A stretch of 64,000 nt of DNA, taken from contig OY856186.1 of NCBI GenBank assembly GCA_963693315.1, forward strand, positions 301,200,174-301,264,173. Direction: 5' to 3'. This document shows, piece by piece, positions 36,669-50,686 of the stretch. This stretch comes from Diogma glabrata (Eukaryota; Arthropoda; Insecta; Diptera; Cylindrotomidae). The notes below the pieces were generated by a model that was not told the DNA's origin, made no database searches, and saw nothing but the letters and a program-made list of their open reading frames with translations. The position numbers and the translations under genes are program-made. Numbering within the stretch: position 1 is the stretch's first letter; each line of letters begins with the position of its first letter.

Positions 36669-36803
36669 CATTTTTGAAGCCGGCGCTGTTAATTGTTGAT
36701 TATGTGTCAATAGACAGAAGTGAAGACTCATCTTGTCATTTTTGAAGCCGGCGCTGTTAATTGTTGATTATGTGTCAATAGACAGAAGTGAAGACTAGTC
36801 ATC
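36669..36803. repeat. 68-bp tandem duplication across the 3' end of hAT-A
   Basis: A unit starting catttttgaagccggcgctg occurs at 36,669 and again at 36,737. Each copy contains the hAT-A terminus, the TSD TTAATTGT and the flank ('gattatgtgtcaatagac'). The duplication therefore happened after hAT-A inserted. Confidence 0.85.
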
Positions 36804-37580
36804 TTATTATCGCCGATACGAACTTGTTATTCAATACTAGTATGTCTAGAGTATAACAAAATAGTGATAACTAGAGAAACTAATTGACTAAACCTGAATC
36901 TATTAAATATATGTTTATGTAAATTTTTTGTTTTCATATACTTTCGCTAGAAATGTAACCTAATTTTTGGTTTATATTAGCGCTGACATTTTTTGGTAGT
37001 TGATCTAGTCAGTTAGCACTAATGAGAATGATAAACTTTTTTAAAGTTTAAAATTTTCTCATTGGTTCGAAACTAGATCGGTCGAAAATTGTATGGATTG
37101 CAAAAAGTTTCATAATTTGCACCATAATTTTTTAGACTCAGTTCTTATATGGGAGATTTTCCATCGGAGTGATGTTATATCACAAATAATTTACATTATA
37201 TGTCAATAGACGCAAGTGAAGACTAGTCATCTTCTTCTTGCCGATACGAACTTGTTATTCAATACTAGTATGTCTAGAGTATAACAAAACAGTGATAACT
37301 AGAGAAACTAATTGACTAAACCTGAATCTATTAAATATATGTTTATGTAAATTTTTTGTTTTCATATACTTTCGCTAGAAATGTAACCTAATTTTTGGTT
37401 TATATTAGCGCTGACATTTTTTGGTAGTTGATCTAGTCAGTTAGCACTAATGAGAATGATAAACTTTTTTAAAGTTTAAAACTTCCTCATTGGTTCGAAA
37501 CTAGATCGGTCGAAAATTGTATGGATTGCAAAAGTTTCATAATTTACACCATAATTTTTTAGATTCAGTTCTTACATCAA
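36767..37580. repeat. Two tandem units of about 428 bp
   Basis: Each unit begins with a 'tgtcaatagac' block and runs through gttattcaatactagtatgt, aaactagatcggtcgaaaat and atggattgcaaaaa. The second is truncated after 'cagttctta'. The same sequence forms the centre and right arm of the foldback at 26,825-27,346 on the other side of hAT-A. So hAT-A sits inside a larger cluster of this repeat. Confidence 0.75.
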
Positions 37581-37980
37581 TATGTCAACCTAATTAGAAA
37601 TAAAAATATACAATATTTTTGTTAATTGGTTTTTCTACTTCAAGGACATGTTCCCTTTCTGCACTAAAACAAGAAACTTGTTCTATTTACAAACTGTTAT
37701 TTCCAAGCGCTATTTTTAGATGTTCGGACGAATGGATTTGTCTCTTTTCTGCAGTAAACAATGTATTTACACGTGGTTAATGCAAATTCATAATAAAATT
37801 AAAATTGATTAAAATTGACTTGTCCCTTTTCTGCAGTTAGCGATTCATATGTATTAATAAACAAATTAATTTAATTGTAATAAATTATCGATAAAACTAA
37901 CTTTTTAAATTTATTTTTCTAATATGCAATCCAAATTTTTCTAGGTTATGTTTTTATATCCTACACAAAAATAGAACAAT

Positions 37981-39297
37981 ATTACTTCGGCTTTTAAAAA
38001 CCCTAAGAATTGCATTCATGGGCCAAAAGTGAAATTCTTTCCTCCACTTGTTTTGGTATTTCTCGACGTTTTAGGACCTACTGATTCTAAAAAAGCAGGA
38101 AAAAAAATGTACGTCTGTCTGCCGGCCGTCACAACCTACGAAATCTAGAAAACCGCTGGACGGATCTCAAAAAATTTTTTTTTCTAAAAATAGGTTTACT
38201 CAATATAAAGAGCCGAAAGGACGATGTGTTCGATCGCTGTACTGGTGTGTACCAGTGTGTCAAAAAAATCGTCAAGTGTGTCAAAACAAGGAAATATGCA
38301 TATTTTTGGCTTTAAAAACGTTCAGTTTAAGTGATTACGAATAGAAACATTAAATTTGAAGAAATTTTGATGGTCGGTATTGGTATGTGAGACCAAAAAC
38401 TAGATTATTGCGTTATAAGTTTGTCTTAAAAATGTTGTCAAGTGTTTCAAAAGACAGATTTTTATTTATTATTTTGCCTATTTTTTTGGAAAAAATAAAA
38501 TTAATTATTTGTATGACATAAAATTTTATTATTATTATAGAAAATTGGTGCATTATAAGTTTGTCAAGTGTGTCAAAAGAAAGATTTTCATTTCTTTTTT
38601 TAGAAAAAAATAAAATTATTTATTTGGATGAAATGAAATGTAATGATCATGATATTATTACAATTGAGAATTTTATTGCATTATAAGTTTGTGAAAAAAA
38701 TATTGTCAAGTATGTCAAAAAAATGATTTCATTTATTTTTTTCGACAGTTTTTTGGGAAAAAAAATTTAGCTGTTTGTATGACGTAAATGTTCCATGTCA
38801 CATTTTTGAATTTGTTATAGTTTTTGAAATATTTTTGGAATTTTGAAAAAAGTTTGTATTTTTGATTTTGTAATAATTTGTGGAATATTTTTAGAATTTT
38901 GAAAAAATTTTGATTTTATTTAATTTGTACAATATTTTTGGAATTTCGAATGAAATGTGAATTTGTGATTTTGTAATATTTTCTCGAAACGCTAAATGGA
39001 GTTTTTTGAGTAGTTTTCTGATTGTATCATCTGTTCACTAAATTATGTTAATTTATGATGTTATGATTTTCCGGCTACGTATTGATGTTTCGTGTTAGTT
39101 TTGTAATAAATTTCTAAACATAGATTTTTATTATAAATACATGTTCTTTAGCAAAGAGTTATGTTTGATATACATCGCAGCCCAAAACTAAAAACAATGT
39201 TCTCATAAAAGTTTTATGCCGAAAACTATATCGAAATCCTTAACCAAAACCGAAGTCTTGATATCTCAGAGCTTGAGATTTCAACCCTCCATATTTT
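37981..39297 (-). repeat. Dispersed repeat R, copy 3 (about 1.3 kb, reversed)
   Basis: Reversed copy starting attacttcgg and ending 'ccctccatatttt'. It contains the same minisatellite ('attttgaaaaa...aatatttttggaattt') and the 'aaccgctggacgga' part. It diverges from copies 1 and 2 by many substitutions and indels. Confidence 0.75.
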
Positions 39298-41859
39298 AAA
39301 ATATTATTTTCGTCGTATGATCAACAACATTGTCATTTGTCATACGATAAAAATTTGTTACCGCCCCTCAATCGAGAGCAAAAATGTTTATGCCTGATAG
39401 ATAATTCTTAACCACGAAAACAAACAAACTTCATATAAAATAAATCAGGTAATTTTGATTTTTAAAACTATTTCGTTTGATAATTTTAGTTTTTATCCCA
39501 GTGTTCGGTCGAGCAAATATGATAAAATCATAATTTTCTGTCAGTTGCATAGTATTAAACGCATTCATTTTTCATGAAAAATAGTTTTTATTCGCCTATA
39601 TATTAAAGTGTTACTTTATTACTGTGATTTGCGGCTTTAAAGTATCACTTTTCAGCTATTTATTTTGTCGTCATAGCTACGTCCAAAAAAGTAAAAAGCA
39701 TTTGTATTTGTTTAAATTCTATGAAAAATAAATTTTTTTATCAAAGCAACCCTCAAATTCAAAATTTCATTATCCAATTAAAATAGTTGTTATCATTTGT
39801 TGTCATAGAATTTGGAAAAAATAATAAATATTTTTTCAAAGGTTACTTGTTCCACATATTTTGATTTTAAAATTTATGAAAATTTGTAATTTTAATTTAG
39901 AATAAACAACTTTTCTTACAATATTTAGCTTGCGGCGAATAAAAAATAGTATATGATGCACGGACGTAAGCTATTTTGGACTTAATGTGGGTGCAAATCT
40001 CGGCTAGCGCCTCGATTTGCAAACTCCACATCCGTCCAAAATCTTTAGCTTTACGTCCTAGCATCATAATGTACTATTATGTTCCTACAAGAGATGAAAA
40101 ATTCATATTTTATTTTTTCATGGTTGCGTTGTTTAAAAAACTTTGTAAAATTGTATGAAAAACCATAGCAACTACAATTTGTTATTATTTTTACACTAGT
40201 GAAAAAGAACCCATTTTCACCCAACCCATTTCAACCCAAACGTGATGAAAATAGGCTTTTCATATGCTATCATAGAAAAAATAAATTTTCTATTTACCTA
40301 AAAATAAAGTACAAACAATAATTATTTGTTGCGCTTCGCGAAATACGTTAAGTGAGATGCACTATGGAAAAACGTTTCTTAATTGAAGTTATGCTTGGTT
40401 CCGACCAACGATTTCTATTTGCCTTTTATTGAACCATGCTATAGCCTAAAGCCATAAAATAAGATCGAGTATCAAATAATTTTTAAGCCGGTTCAACGGG
40501 GCTAGAAATTTTCAATAATTTGGGATTATTATTATTATAGATGAATATTAAGGTAAGGTTTATAGGATTGATAAACACAGGTGTCTCTTTAACCAACCCA
40601 TCAATTGAGCAGGAGCATCTTTACTTATTACGAGGTAACAAGAGGATTTATATTATATGAATGCTATGATTAAAACTATTTATCAAATAAAAAAAAAATT
40701 TCTAACCGGTGTTAAAATTTCCTTACTTAGTTGCGATTAATAAGATTTACTCCAATGTAGAACCATATAAGCAAATGACTGTATAAACATATTTGTTGCA
40801 TAAGGGTAAATTAAGCGCTATTCTCGTACACGGACGACTTGAGGATAAATTTGCAGATATTTTTGGAATCTGTTTTTCATTTGGAAACTATTTGACGGTT
40901 AATTAAGCAAGCGTTTTTTATTAAACTAGAACTGTTTGACAACTCAACAGTTACACTATATTGTCATTGCGTTATTTGAAAATTTATGGGAATTTGTAAC
41001 CGTAAAGAGTGTTAATTAAGTATTTGTCACGGATATTGTTTTGTGTATAGCACTGTAAGTTTTTCAGATACAGGACTCAAAAAGAGTAAAACCACGAAGC
41101 CTCACATTGATGATTTACTTCCTATATATCTTGACTGCAGATTTAGTTATTAAACTTACTTTGTTGTTGCGGCTTATTAACAAAAATAAAAAGTTTGTTT
41201 AATCCACTTCTTAAGAGCAAAAAGTGGTATTGGTTAGAAACGAAAGCCTTTATTGCATTGCAGTTGATGTAGTGATGAAAAAACATCACAATTTAAAACA
41301 AATGAGGATAGGTTTCTAGAACTGGTTTTCAAATTGACCGAAACATATGAACCACGTCCGAGATCTTCGGGAAAATATTGCCAGGTGTGGTTCTAAGCTT
41401 AAATATCAAAATCAGGTAATCGTTACATCGATTTGCCACACATTTACATGCACATTTCATTTGCTTCAAGTATTTTATTGTGGAAAAGAGAATAACAAAA
41501 CGGTTGAAGAAAATTTGTTTTGTCACCAGCGGCTTTTCCCTTAGATCTACCAACGTTGAAAATTATAAAAAATTTATTAAAAAATTTGGCTTATATTTAC
41601 AGATAAAGATTTATAAAAAAAATTCTACATGTAAACCCGAAAACATCACCAAAATCCATGTTTCTGGTTTTTTGTAGAAAATGAATGAAGTTTAAAATTA
41701 TGGAGGAAAATATAGAACACAATGGGAATATCAACCACCCTATTAAAGTTAGCCGAAAGTTTCCAGCCGAAAATCGATAATGCAGATTTTTAATAAAATG
41801 TCATCCGACAGAGACAACACTAACTAAAAAATAGCCAAAATTTAGAAGTTCAAAAGTAA
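39298..41859. other. AT-rich region between transposon nest and satellite
   Basis: No convincing gene, RNA or transposon. Short frames near 41,330-41,680 on both strands lack recognisable domains or codon structure. The only marked structure is the hairpin at 39,946-40,078. Confidence 0.4.
39946..40078. repeat. Long imperfect hairpin
   Basis: Inverted arms of about 57 and 66 bp around a 9-bp loop (gctagcgcc). Left arm words 'aatagtatatgatgc', 'ggacgtaagct', 'ttttggac' and 'gcaaatctcg' recur in complement in the right arm, in the same order and with small indels. No coding frame or TSD was found. Confidence 0.8.
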
Positions 41860-44800
41860 TCTATGGGAAAAAGTTTGGGTAAAGCTTCAAGTGGAAAATC
41901 TCGGAAAATTCGATTTTCTAAATTTGGTATTAGCACTGTAAAAACCTTGCCTTTAAAGTGTTATGTCTGGGGATAGATCGAATTGATGACAATGGTCCAT
42001 AGCTATCTCTTGGAAAAATATTGGGCCAAGTTCCATGTGGGAAATCTCGGAAAATTCGATTTTCTAAATTTTGTATTAGCACTGTAAAAACCTTGCCTTT
42101 AAAGTGTTATGTCTGGAGATAGATCGAATTGATGACAATAGTCAATAGCAATTTCTTGGAAAAATATTGGGTCAAGTTTCATGTGGGAAATCTCGGAAAA
42201 TTCGAATTTCTAAATTTGGTATTAGCACTGTAAAAACCTTGCCTTTAAAGTGTTATGTCTGGAAATAGATCGAATTGATGACAATGATCTATAGCTATCT
42301 CTTGAAAAAATATTGGGCCAAGTTCCATGTGGGAAATCTCGGAAAATTCGATTTTCTAAATTTTGTATTGGCACTGTAAAAACCTTGCCTTTAAAGTGTT
42401 ATGTCTGGAGATAGATCGAATTGATGACAATAGTCAATGGAAATCTCTTGGAAAAATATTGGGTCAAGTTTCATGTGGGAAATCTCGGAAAATTCGATTT
42501 TCTAAATTTTGTATTAGCATTGTAAAAACCTTGCCTTTAAAGTGTTATGTCTGGAAATAGATCGAATTGATGACAATGGTCTAAAGCTATCTCTTGGAAA
42601 AATATTGGGTCAAGTTTCATGTGGGAAATCTCGGAAAATTCGATTTTCTAAATTTTGTATTAGCACTGTAAAAACCTTGCCTTTAAAGTGTTATGTCTGG
42701 AGATAGATCGAATTGATGACAATGGTCTATAGCTATCTCTTGGAAAAATATTGGGTCAAGTTTCATGTGGGAAATCTCGGAAAATTTGATTTTCTGAATT
42801 TTGTATTAGCACTGTGAAATTTTTGCCTTTAAAGTGTTATGTCTGGAGATAGATCGAATTGATGACAATAGTCAATAGCAATCTCTTGGAAAATTATTGG
42901 GTCAAGTTTCATGTGGGAAATCTCGGAAAATTCGATTTTCTAAATTTTGTATTAGCACTGTAAAAACCTTGCCTTTAAAGTGTTATGTCTGGAGATAGAT
43001 CGAATTGATGACAATGGTCTATAGCTATCTCTTGAAAAAATATTGGGTCAAGTTTCATGTGGGAAATCTCGAAAAATTCGATTTTCTAAATTTTGTATTA
43101 GCACTGTGAAACCCTTGCCTTTAAAGTGTTATGTCTGTAGTTAGGTTGAATTGATGACAATGGTCTATAGCAATCTTTTGGAAAAATATTGGGTCAAGTT
43201 TCATGTGGGAAATCTCGGAAAATTCGATTTTCTAAATTTTGTATTAGCATTGTAAAAACCTTGCCTTTAAAGTGTTATGTCTGGAAATAGATCGAATTGA
43301 TGACAATGGTCTATAGCTATCTCTTGCAAAAAAATTGGGTCAAGTTTCATGTGGGAAATTTCGGAAAATTCGATTTACTAAATTTTGTATTAGCACTGTA
43401 AAAACCTTGCCTTTAAAGTGTTACGTCTGGAGATATATCGAATTTATGAAAATGGTCTATAGTTATCTCTTGGAAAAATATTGGGCCAATTTTTATGTGG
43501 GAAATCTCGGAAAATTCAATTTTCTAAATTTTGTATTAGCACTGTGAAATTTTTGTCTTTAAAGTGTTATGTCTGAAGATGGACCGAATTGATGACAATG
43601 GTCTATTGCTATCTCTTGGAAAAATATTGGGTCAAGTTTCATGTGGGAAATCTCGGAAACTTCGAATTTTCTAAATTTTGTATTAGCACTGTAAAAAACT
43701 TGCCTTTAAAGTGTTATGTCTGGAGATAGATTGAATTGATGACAATGGTCTATAGCAATCTCTTGAAAAAATATTGGGCCAAGTTTCATGTGGGAAATCT
43801 TGGAAAATTTGATTTTTTAAATTTTGTATTAGCACTGTAAAACCCTTGCCTTTAAAGTGTTATGTCTGAAGATAGGTTGAATTGATGTAAATGGTCTATA
43901 GCAATCTTTTGGAAAAGTATTGGGTCAAGTTTCATGTGGGAAATCTCGGAAAATTCGATTTTCTAAATTTTGTATTAGCACTGTAAAAACCTTGCCTTTA
44001 AAGTGTTATGTCTGAAAATAGATCGAATTGATGACAATGGTCTATAGCTATCTCTTAAAAAAATATTGGGCCAAGTTCCATGTGGGAAATCTCGGAAAAT
44101 TCGATTTTCTAAATTTTGTATTAGCACTGTAAAAACCTTGCCTTTAAAGTGTTATGTCTGGAGTTAGGTTGAATTGATGACAATAGTCTATAGCAATCTT
44201 TTGGAAAAATATTGGGTCAAGTTTCATGTGGGAAATCTCGGAAAATTCGATTTTCTAAATTTTGTATTAGCATTGTAAAAACCTTGCCTTTAAAGTGTTA
44301 TGTCTGGAAATAGATCGAATTGATGACAATGGTCTAAAGCTATCTCTTGCAAAAATATTGGGTCAAGTTTCATGTGGGAAATTTCGGAAAATTCGATTTA
44401 CTAAATTTTGTATTAGCACTGTAAAAACCTTGCCTCTAAAGTGTTACGTCTGGAGATATATCAAATTTATAAAAATGGTCTATAGCTATCTCTCGGAAAA
44501 ATATTGGGCCAATTTTCATGTGGGAAATCTCGGAAAATTCAATTTTCTAAATTTTGTATTAGCACTGTGAAATTTTTGTCTTTAAAGTGTTATGTCTGAA
44601 GATGGACCGAATTGATGACAATGGTCTATTGCTATCTCTTGGAAAAATATTGGGTCAAGTTTCATGTGGGAAATCTCGGAAACCTCGAATTTTCTAAATT
44701 TTGTATTAGCACTGTAAAAAACTTGCCTTTAAAGTGTTATGTCTGGAGATAGATTGAATTGATGACAATGGTCTATAGCAATCTTTTGAAAAAATATTGG

Positions 44801-47430
44801 GCCAAGTTTCATGTGGGAAATCTCGGAAAATTTGATTTTTTAAATTTTGTATTAGCACTGTAAAACCCTTGCCTTTAAAGTGTTTTGTCTGAAGATAGGT
44901 TGAATTGATGTTAATGGTCTATAGCAATCTTTTGGAAAAGTATTGGGTCAAGTTTCATGTGGGAAATCTCGGAAAATTCGATTTTCTAAATTTTGTATTA
45001 GCACTGTAAAAACCTTGCCTTTAAAGTGTTAGGTCTGGAGATAGATCGAATTGATGACAATAGTCAATAGATATTTCTTGGAAAAATATTGGGTCAAGTT
45101 TCATGTGGGAAATCTCGGAAAATTCGAATTTCTAAATTTGGTATTAGCACTGTAAAAACCTTGCCTTTAAAGTGTTATTGATGTGAATTGATTGTGAATT
45201 GATGACAATGATCTATAGCTATCTCTTGAAAAAATATTGGGCCAAGTTCCATGTGGGAAATCTCGGAAAATTCGATTTTCTAAATTTTGTATTAGCACTG
45301 TAAAATCCTTGCCTTTAAAGTTTTATGTCTGGAAATAGATCAAATTGATGACAATGGTCTATAGAAATCTCTTGGAAAAATATTGGGTCAAGTTTCATGT
45401 GGGAAATCTCGGAAAATTCGATTTTCTAAATTTTGTATTAGCACTGTAAAAACCTTGCCTTTAAAGTGTTATGTCTGGAAATAGATCGAATTGATGACAA
45501 TGGTCCATAGCTATCTCGTGGAAAAATATTGGTTCAAGTTTCATGTGGAAAATTTCGGAAAATTCGATTTTCTAAATTTTGTATTAGCACTGTAAAACCC
45601 TTTAAAGTGTTATGTCTGGAGATAGATCGAATTGATGAAAATAGTCAAAAACAATCTCCTGGAAAAATATTGGGTAAAGTTTCATGTGGGAAATCTCGGA
45701 AAATTTGATTTTCTAAATTTTGTATTAGCACTGTAAAAATCTTGCCTTTAAAGTGTTATGTCTGGAGATAGATCGAATTGATGACAATAGTCAATAGCAA
45801 TCTCTTGGAAAATTATTGGGTCAAGTTTCATGTGGGAAATCTCGGAAAATTCGATTTTCTAAATTTTGTATTAGCACTGTAAAAACCTTGCCTTTAAAGT
45901 GTTATGTCTGGAGATAGATCGAATTGATGACAATGATTTATTGCTATCACTTGAAAAAATATTGGGCCAAGTTCCATGTGGGAAATCTCGGAAAATTCGA
46001 TTTTCTAAATTTTGTATTAGCACTGTGAAACCCTTGCCTTTAAAGTGTTATGTCTGGAGATAGATCGAATTGATGACAATAGTCAATGGAAATCTCTTGG
46101 AAAAATATTGGGTCAAGTTTCATGTGGGAAATCTCGGAAAATTCGATTTTCTAAATTTTGTATTAGCACTGTAAAAACCTTGCCTTTAAAGTTTTATGTC
46201 TGAAAATAGATCGAATTGATGACAATGGTCAATTGCAATCTCTTGGAAAAATATTGGGTCAAGTTTCATTTGGGAAATCTCGGGAAATTCGATTTTATAA
46301 ATTTTGTATTAGCACTGTTAAAACCTTGCTTTTAAAGTGTTATGTCTGGAGATAGATCGAATTGATGAAAATGGTCTATAGCTATCTCTTGGAAAAATAT
46401 TGGGTCAAGTTTCATGTGGGAAATCTCGGAAAATTTGATTTTATATATTTGGTATTAGCACTGTAAAATCTTGCCCTTAAAGTGTTAAGTCAGGAAATAG
46501 ATCGAATAGATGACAATAGTCAATAGCCATCTTTTAGAAAAATATTGGGTCAAGTTTCATGTGGGAAATCTCGGAAAATTCGATTTTCTAAATTTGTATT
46601 AGTACTGTAAAAATCTTGCCTTTAAAGTGTTATGTCTGGAGACAGATCGAATTGATGACAATGGTCTATAGCAATCTCTTGGAAAAATATTGGGTCAAGT
46701 TTCATGTGGGAAATCTCGGAAAATTTGTTTTTCTAAATTTGGTATTAGCACTGTAAAATTATTGCCTTTAAAGTGCTTTTTCTGGAGATAGCTCGAATTA
46801 ATGACAATGATCTACAGCTATCTCTTGGAAAAATATTGGGTCAAGTTTCATGTGGGAAATCTCGGAAAATTCGATTTTCTAAATTTGGTATTAGCACTGT
46901 AAAAATCTTGCCTTTAAAGTGTTATGTCTGGAAATAGATCAAATCGATGATAATGGTCTATAGCAATCTCTTGGAAAAATATTGGGTCAAGTTTCATGTG
47001 GGAAATCTCGGAAAATTCGATTTTCTAAATTTTGTATTAGCACTGTAATAACCTTGCCTTTAAAGTGTTATGTCTGGAGATAGATCGAATTGATGACAAT
47101 GGTCTATAGCTATCTCTTGGAAAAATATTTCGTCAAGTTTCATGTGGGAAATCTCGGAAAATTTGATTTTCTAAATTTTGTATTAGCACTGTGAAATTTT
47201 TGCCTTTAAAGTGTTATGTCTGGAGATAGATCGAATTGATGACAATAGTCAATAGCAATCTCTTGGAAAATTATTGGGTCAAGTTTCATGTGGGAAATCT
47301 CGGAAAATTCGATTTTCTAAATTTTGTATTAGCACTGTAAAAACCTTGCCTTTAAAGTGTTATGTCTGGAGATAGATCGAATTGATGACAATGGTCTATA
47401 GCTATCTCTTGAAAAAATATTGGGCCAAGT

Positions 47431-49730
47431 TCTAAATTTTGTATTAGCACTGTAATAACCTTGCCTTTAAAGTGTTATGTCTGGAGATAGATCGAATTGA
47501 TGACAATGGTCTATAGCTATGTCTTGGAAAATTATTGGGTCAAGTTTCATGTGGGAAATCTCGGAAAATTTGATTTTCTAAATTTTGTATTAGCACTGTT
47601 AAATTTTTTCCTTTAAAGTGTTATGTCTGGAGATAGATCGAATTGATGACAATAGTCAATAGCAATCTCTTGGAAAATTATTGGGTCAAGTTTCATGTGG
47701 GAAATCTCGGAAAATTCGATTTTCTAAATTTTGTATTAGCACTGTAAAAACCTTGCTTTTAAAGTGTTATGTCTGGAGATAGATCGAATTGATGACAATG
47801 GTCTATAGCTATCTCTTGAAAAAATATTGGGCCAAGTTCCATGTGGGAAATCTCGGAAAATTCGATTTTCTAAATTTTGTATTAGCACTGTGAAACCCTT
47901 GCCTTTAAAGTGTTATGTCTGGAGTTAATTTGAATTGATGACAATGGTCTATAGCAATCTTTTGGAAAAATATTGGGTCAAGTTTCATGTGGAAATTTCG
48001 GAAAATTAGATTTAATAAATTTTGTATTAGCACTGTAAAAACCTTGCCTTTAAAGTGTTACGTCTAGAGATATATCGAATTTATGAAAATGGTCTATAGC
48101 TATCTCTCGGAAAAATATTGGGCCAATTTTCATGTGGGAAATCTCGGAAAATTCGATTTTCTAAATTTTGTATTAGCATTGTAAAAACCTTGCCTTTAAA
48201 GTGTTATGTCTGGAAATAGATCGAATTGATGACAATGGTCTATAGCTATCTCTTGGAAAAATATTGGGTCAAGTTTCATGTGGAAAATTTCGGAAAATTA
48301 GATTTAATAAATTTTGTATTAGCACTGTAAAAACCTTGCCTTTAAAGTGTTACGTCTAGAGATATATCGAATTTATGAAAATGGTCTATAGCTATCTCTC
48401 GGAAAAATATTGGGCCAATTTTCATGTGGGAAATCTCGGAAAATTCAATTTTCTAAATTTTGTATTAGCACTGTGAAATTTTTGTCTTTAAAGTGTTATG
48501 TCTGAAGATGGACCGAATTGATGACAATGGTCTATTGCTATCTCTTGGAAAAATATTGGGTCAAGTTTCATGTGGGAAATCTCGGAAACTTCGAACTTTC
48601 TAAATTTTGTATTAGCACTGTAAAAAACTTGCCTTTAAAGTGTTATGTCTGGAGATAGATTGAATTGATGACAATGGTCTATAGCAATTTCTTGAAAAAA
48701 TATTGGGCCATGTTTCATGTGGGAAATCTCGGAAAATTTGATTTTCTAAATTTTGTATTAGCACTGTAAAACCCTTGCCTTTAAAGCGTTATATCTGAAG
48801 ATAGGTTGAATTGATGTTAATGGTCTATAGCAATCTTTTGGAAAAGTATTGGGTCAAGTTTCATGTGGGAAATCTCGGCAAATTCGATTTTCTAAATTTG
48901 GTATTAGCACTGTAAAAACCTTGCCTTTAAAGTGTTATGTCTGGAGATAGATCGAATTGATGACAATGGTCTATAGCTATCTCTTAAAAAAATATTGGGC
49001 CAAGTTCCATGTGGGAAATCTCGGAAAATTCGATTTTCTAAATTTTGTATTAGCACTGTAAAAACCTTGCCTTTAAAGTGTTATGTCTGGAGATAGATCA
49101 AATTGATGGCAATAGTCAATAGCAATCTCTTGGAAAAATATTGGGTCAAGTTTCATGTGGGAAATCTCGGAAAATTCGATTTTCTAAATTTGGTATTAGC
49201 ACTGTTAAAACTTTGCCTTTAAAGTGTTATGTCTGGAGATAGATCGAATTGATGACAATGATCTATAGCTATCTCTTGTAAAAATACTGGGTCAAGTTTC
49301 ATGTGGGAAATCTCTGAGAATTCGATTTTCTAAATTTGGTATTAGCACAGTAAAAACCTTGCCTTTAAAGTGTTATGTCAGGAAATAGATTGAATTGATG
49401 ACAAAAGTCAATAGCCATCTTTTGGAAAAATATTGGGTCAAGTTTCATGTGGGAAATCTGGGAAAATTCGATTTTCTAAATTTTGTTTTAGCACAGTAAA
49501 AACCTTGCCTTTAAAGTGTTATGTCTGGAGATAAATCGAATTGATGACAATGATCCATAGCTATCTCGTGGAAAAATATTGGGTCAAGTTTCATGTGGGA
49601 AATCTCGGAAAATTCGATTTTCTAAATTTTGTATTAGCACTGTAAAAACCTTACCTTTAAAGTGTTATGTCTGGAAATAGATCGAATTGATGACAATGGT
49701 CTATAGCTATCTCGTGGAAAAATATTGGGT
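47431..49730 (+). repeat. Higher-order satellite block, copy 1
   Basis: Starts at a truncated monomer junction (gccaagttctaaattttgta). It contains the same ordered variants as copies 2-4 (ggagttaatttgaattg, agagatatatcgaatttatg, 'atactgggtcaag'). It lacks about two monomers near 49,630 and ends at another broken monomer at 49,731. Confidence 0.75.
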
Positions 49731-50686
49731 CTTAAAGTGTTATGTCAGGAAATAGATCGAATAGATGACAATAGTCAATAGCCATCTTTTAGAAAAATAT
49801 TGGGTCAAGTTTCATGTGGGAAATCTCGGAAAATTCGATTTTCTAAATTTGGTATTAGTACTGTAAAAATCTTGCCTTTAAAGTGTTATGTCTGGAGACA
49901 GATCGAATTGATGACAATGGTCTATAGCAATCTCTTGGAAAAATATTGGGTCAAGTTTCATGTGGGAAATCTCGGAAAATTTGTTTTTCTAAATTTGGTA
50001 TTAGCACTGTAAAATTATTGCCTTTAAAGTGCTTTTTCTGGAGATAGCTCGAATTAATGACAATGATCTACAGCTATCTCTTGGAAAAATATTGGGTCAA
50101 GTTTCATGTGGGAAATCTCGGAAAATTCGATTTTCTAAATTTGGTATTAGCACTGTAAAAATCTTGCCTTTAAAGTGTTATGTCTGGAAATAGATCAAAT
50201 CGATGATAATGGTCTATAGCAATCTCTTGGAAAAATATTGGGTCAAGTTTCATGTGGGAAATCTCGGAAAATTCGATTTTCTAAATTTTGTATTAGCACT
50301 GTAATAACCTTGCCTTTAAAGTGTTATGTCTGGAGATAGATCGAATTGATGACAATGGTCTATAGCTATCTCTTGGAAAAATATTTCGTCAAGTTTCATG
50401 TGGGAAATCTCGGAAAATTCAATTTTCTAAATTTTGTATTAGCACTGTTAAATTTTTGCTTTTAAAGTGTTATGTCTGGAGATAGATCGAATTGATGACA
50501 ATAGTCAATAGCAATCTCTTGGAAAATTATTGGGTCAAGTTTCATGTGGGAAATCTCGGAAAATTCGATTTTCTAAATTTTGTATTAGCACTGTAAAAAC
50601 CTTGCCTTTAAAGTGTTATGTCTGGAGATAGATCGAATTGATGACAATGGTCTATAGCTATCTCTTGAAAAAATATTGGGCCAAGT

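Larger units (their letters stand above)
27347..36688 (+). mobile_element. hAT-A: decayed ZMYM1-type hAT transposon with nested insertions
   Basis: Begins CAGGGCCAGCGCTTCC and ends with the complement of CAGCGCCGGCTTC. TTAATTGT flanks both ends (27,339-27,346 and 36,689-36,696), the 8-bp duplication expected of hAT. It carries a plus-strand transposase relic in two parts, separated by a 7.1-kb second hAT. Without that insertion the element would be about 2.2 kb. The N-terminal zinc finger usual in this family is absent, so it had probably lost part of its 5' side earlier. Confidence 0.87.

Noticed and set aside
41329..41677. Overlapping 65-74 codon frames just before the satellite as a gene
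   Set aside because: They are on both strands over the same bases, with no domain, no clear splice signals and no supporting context.
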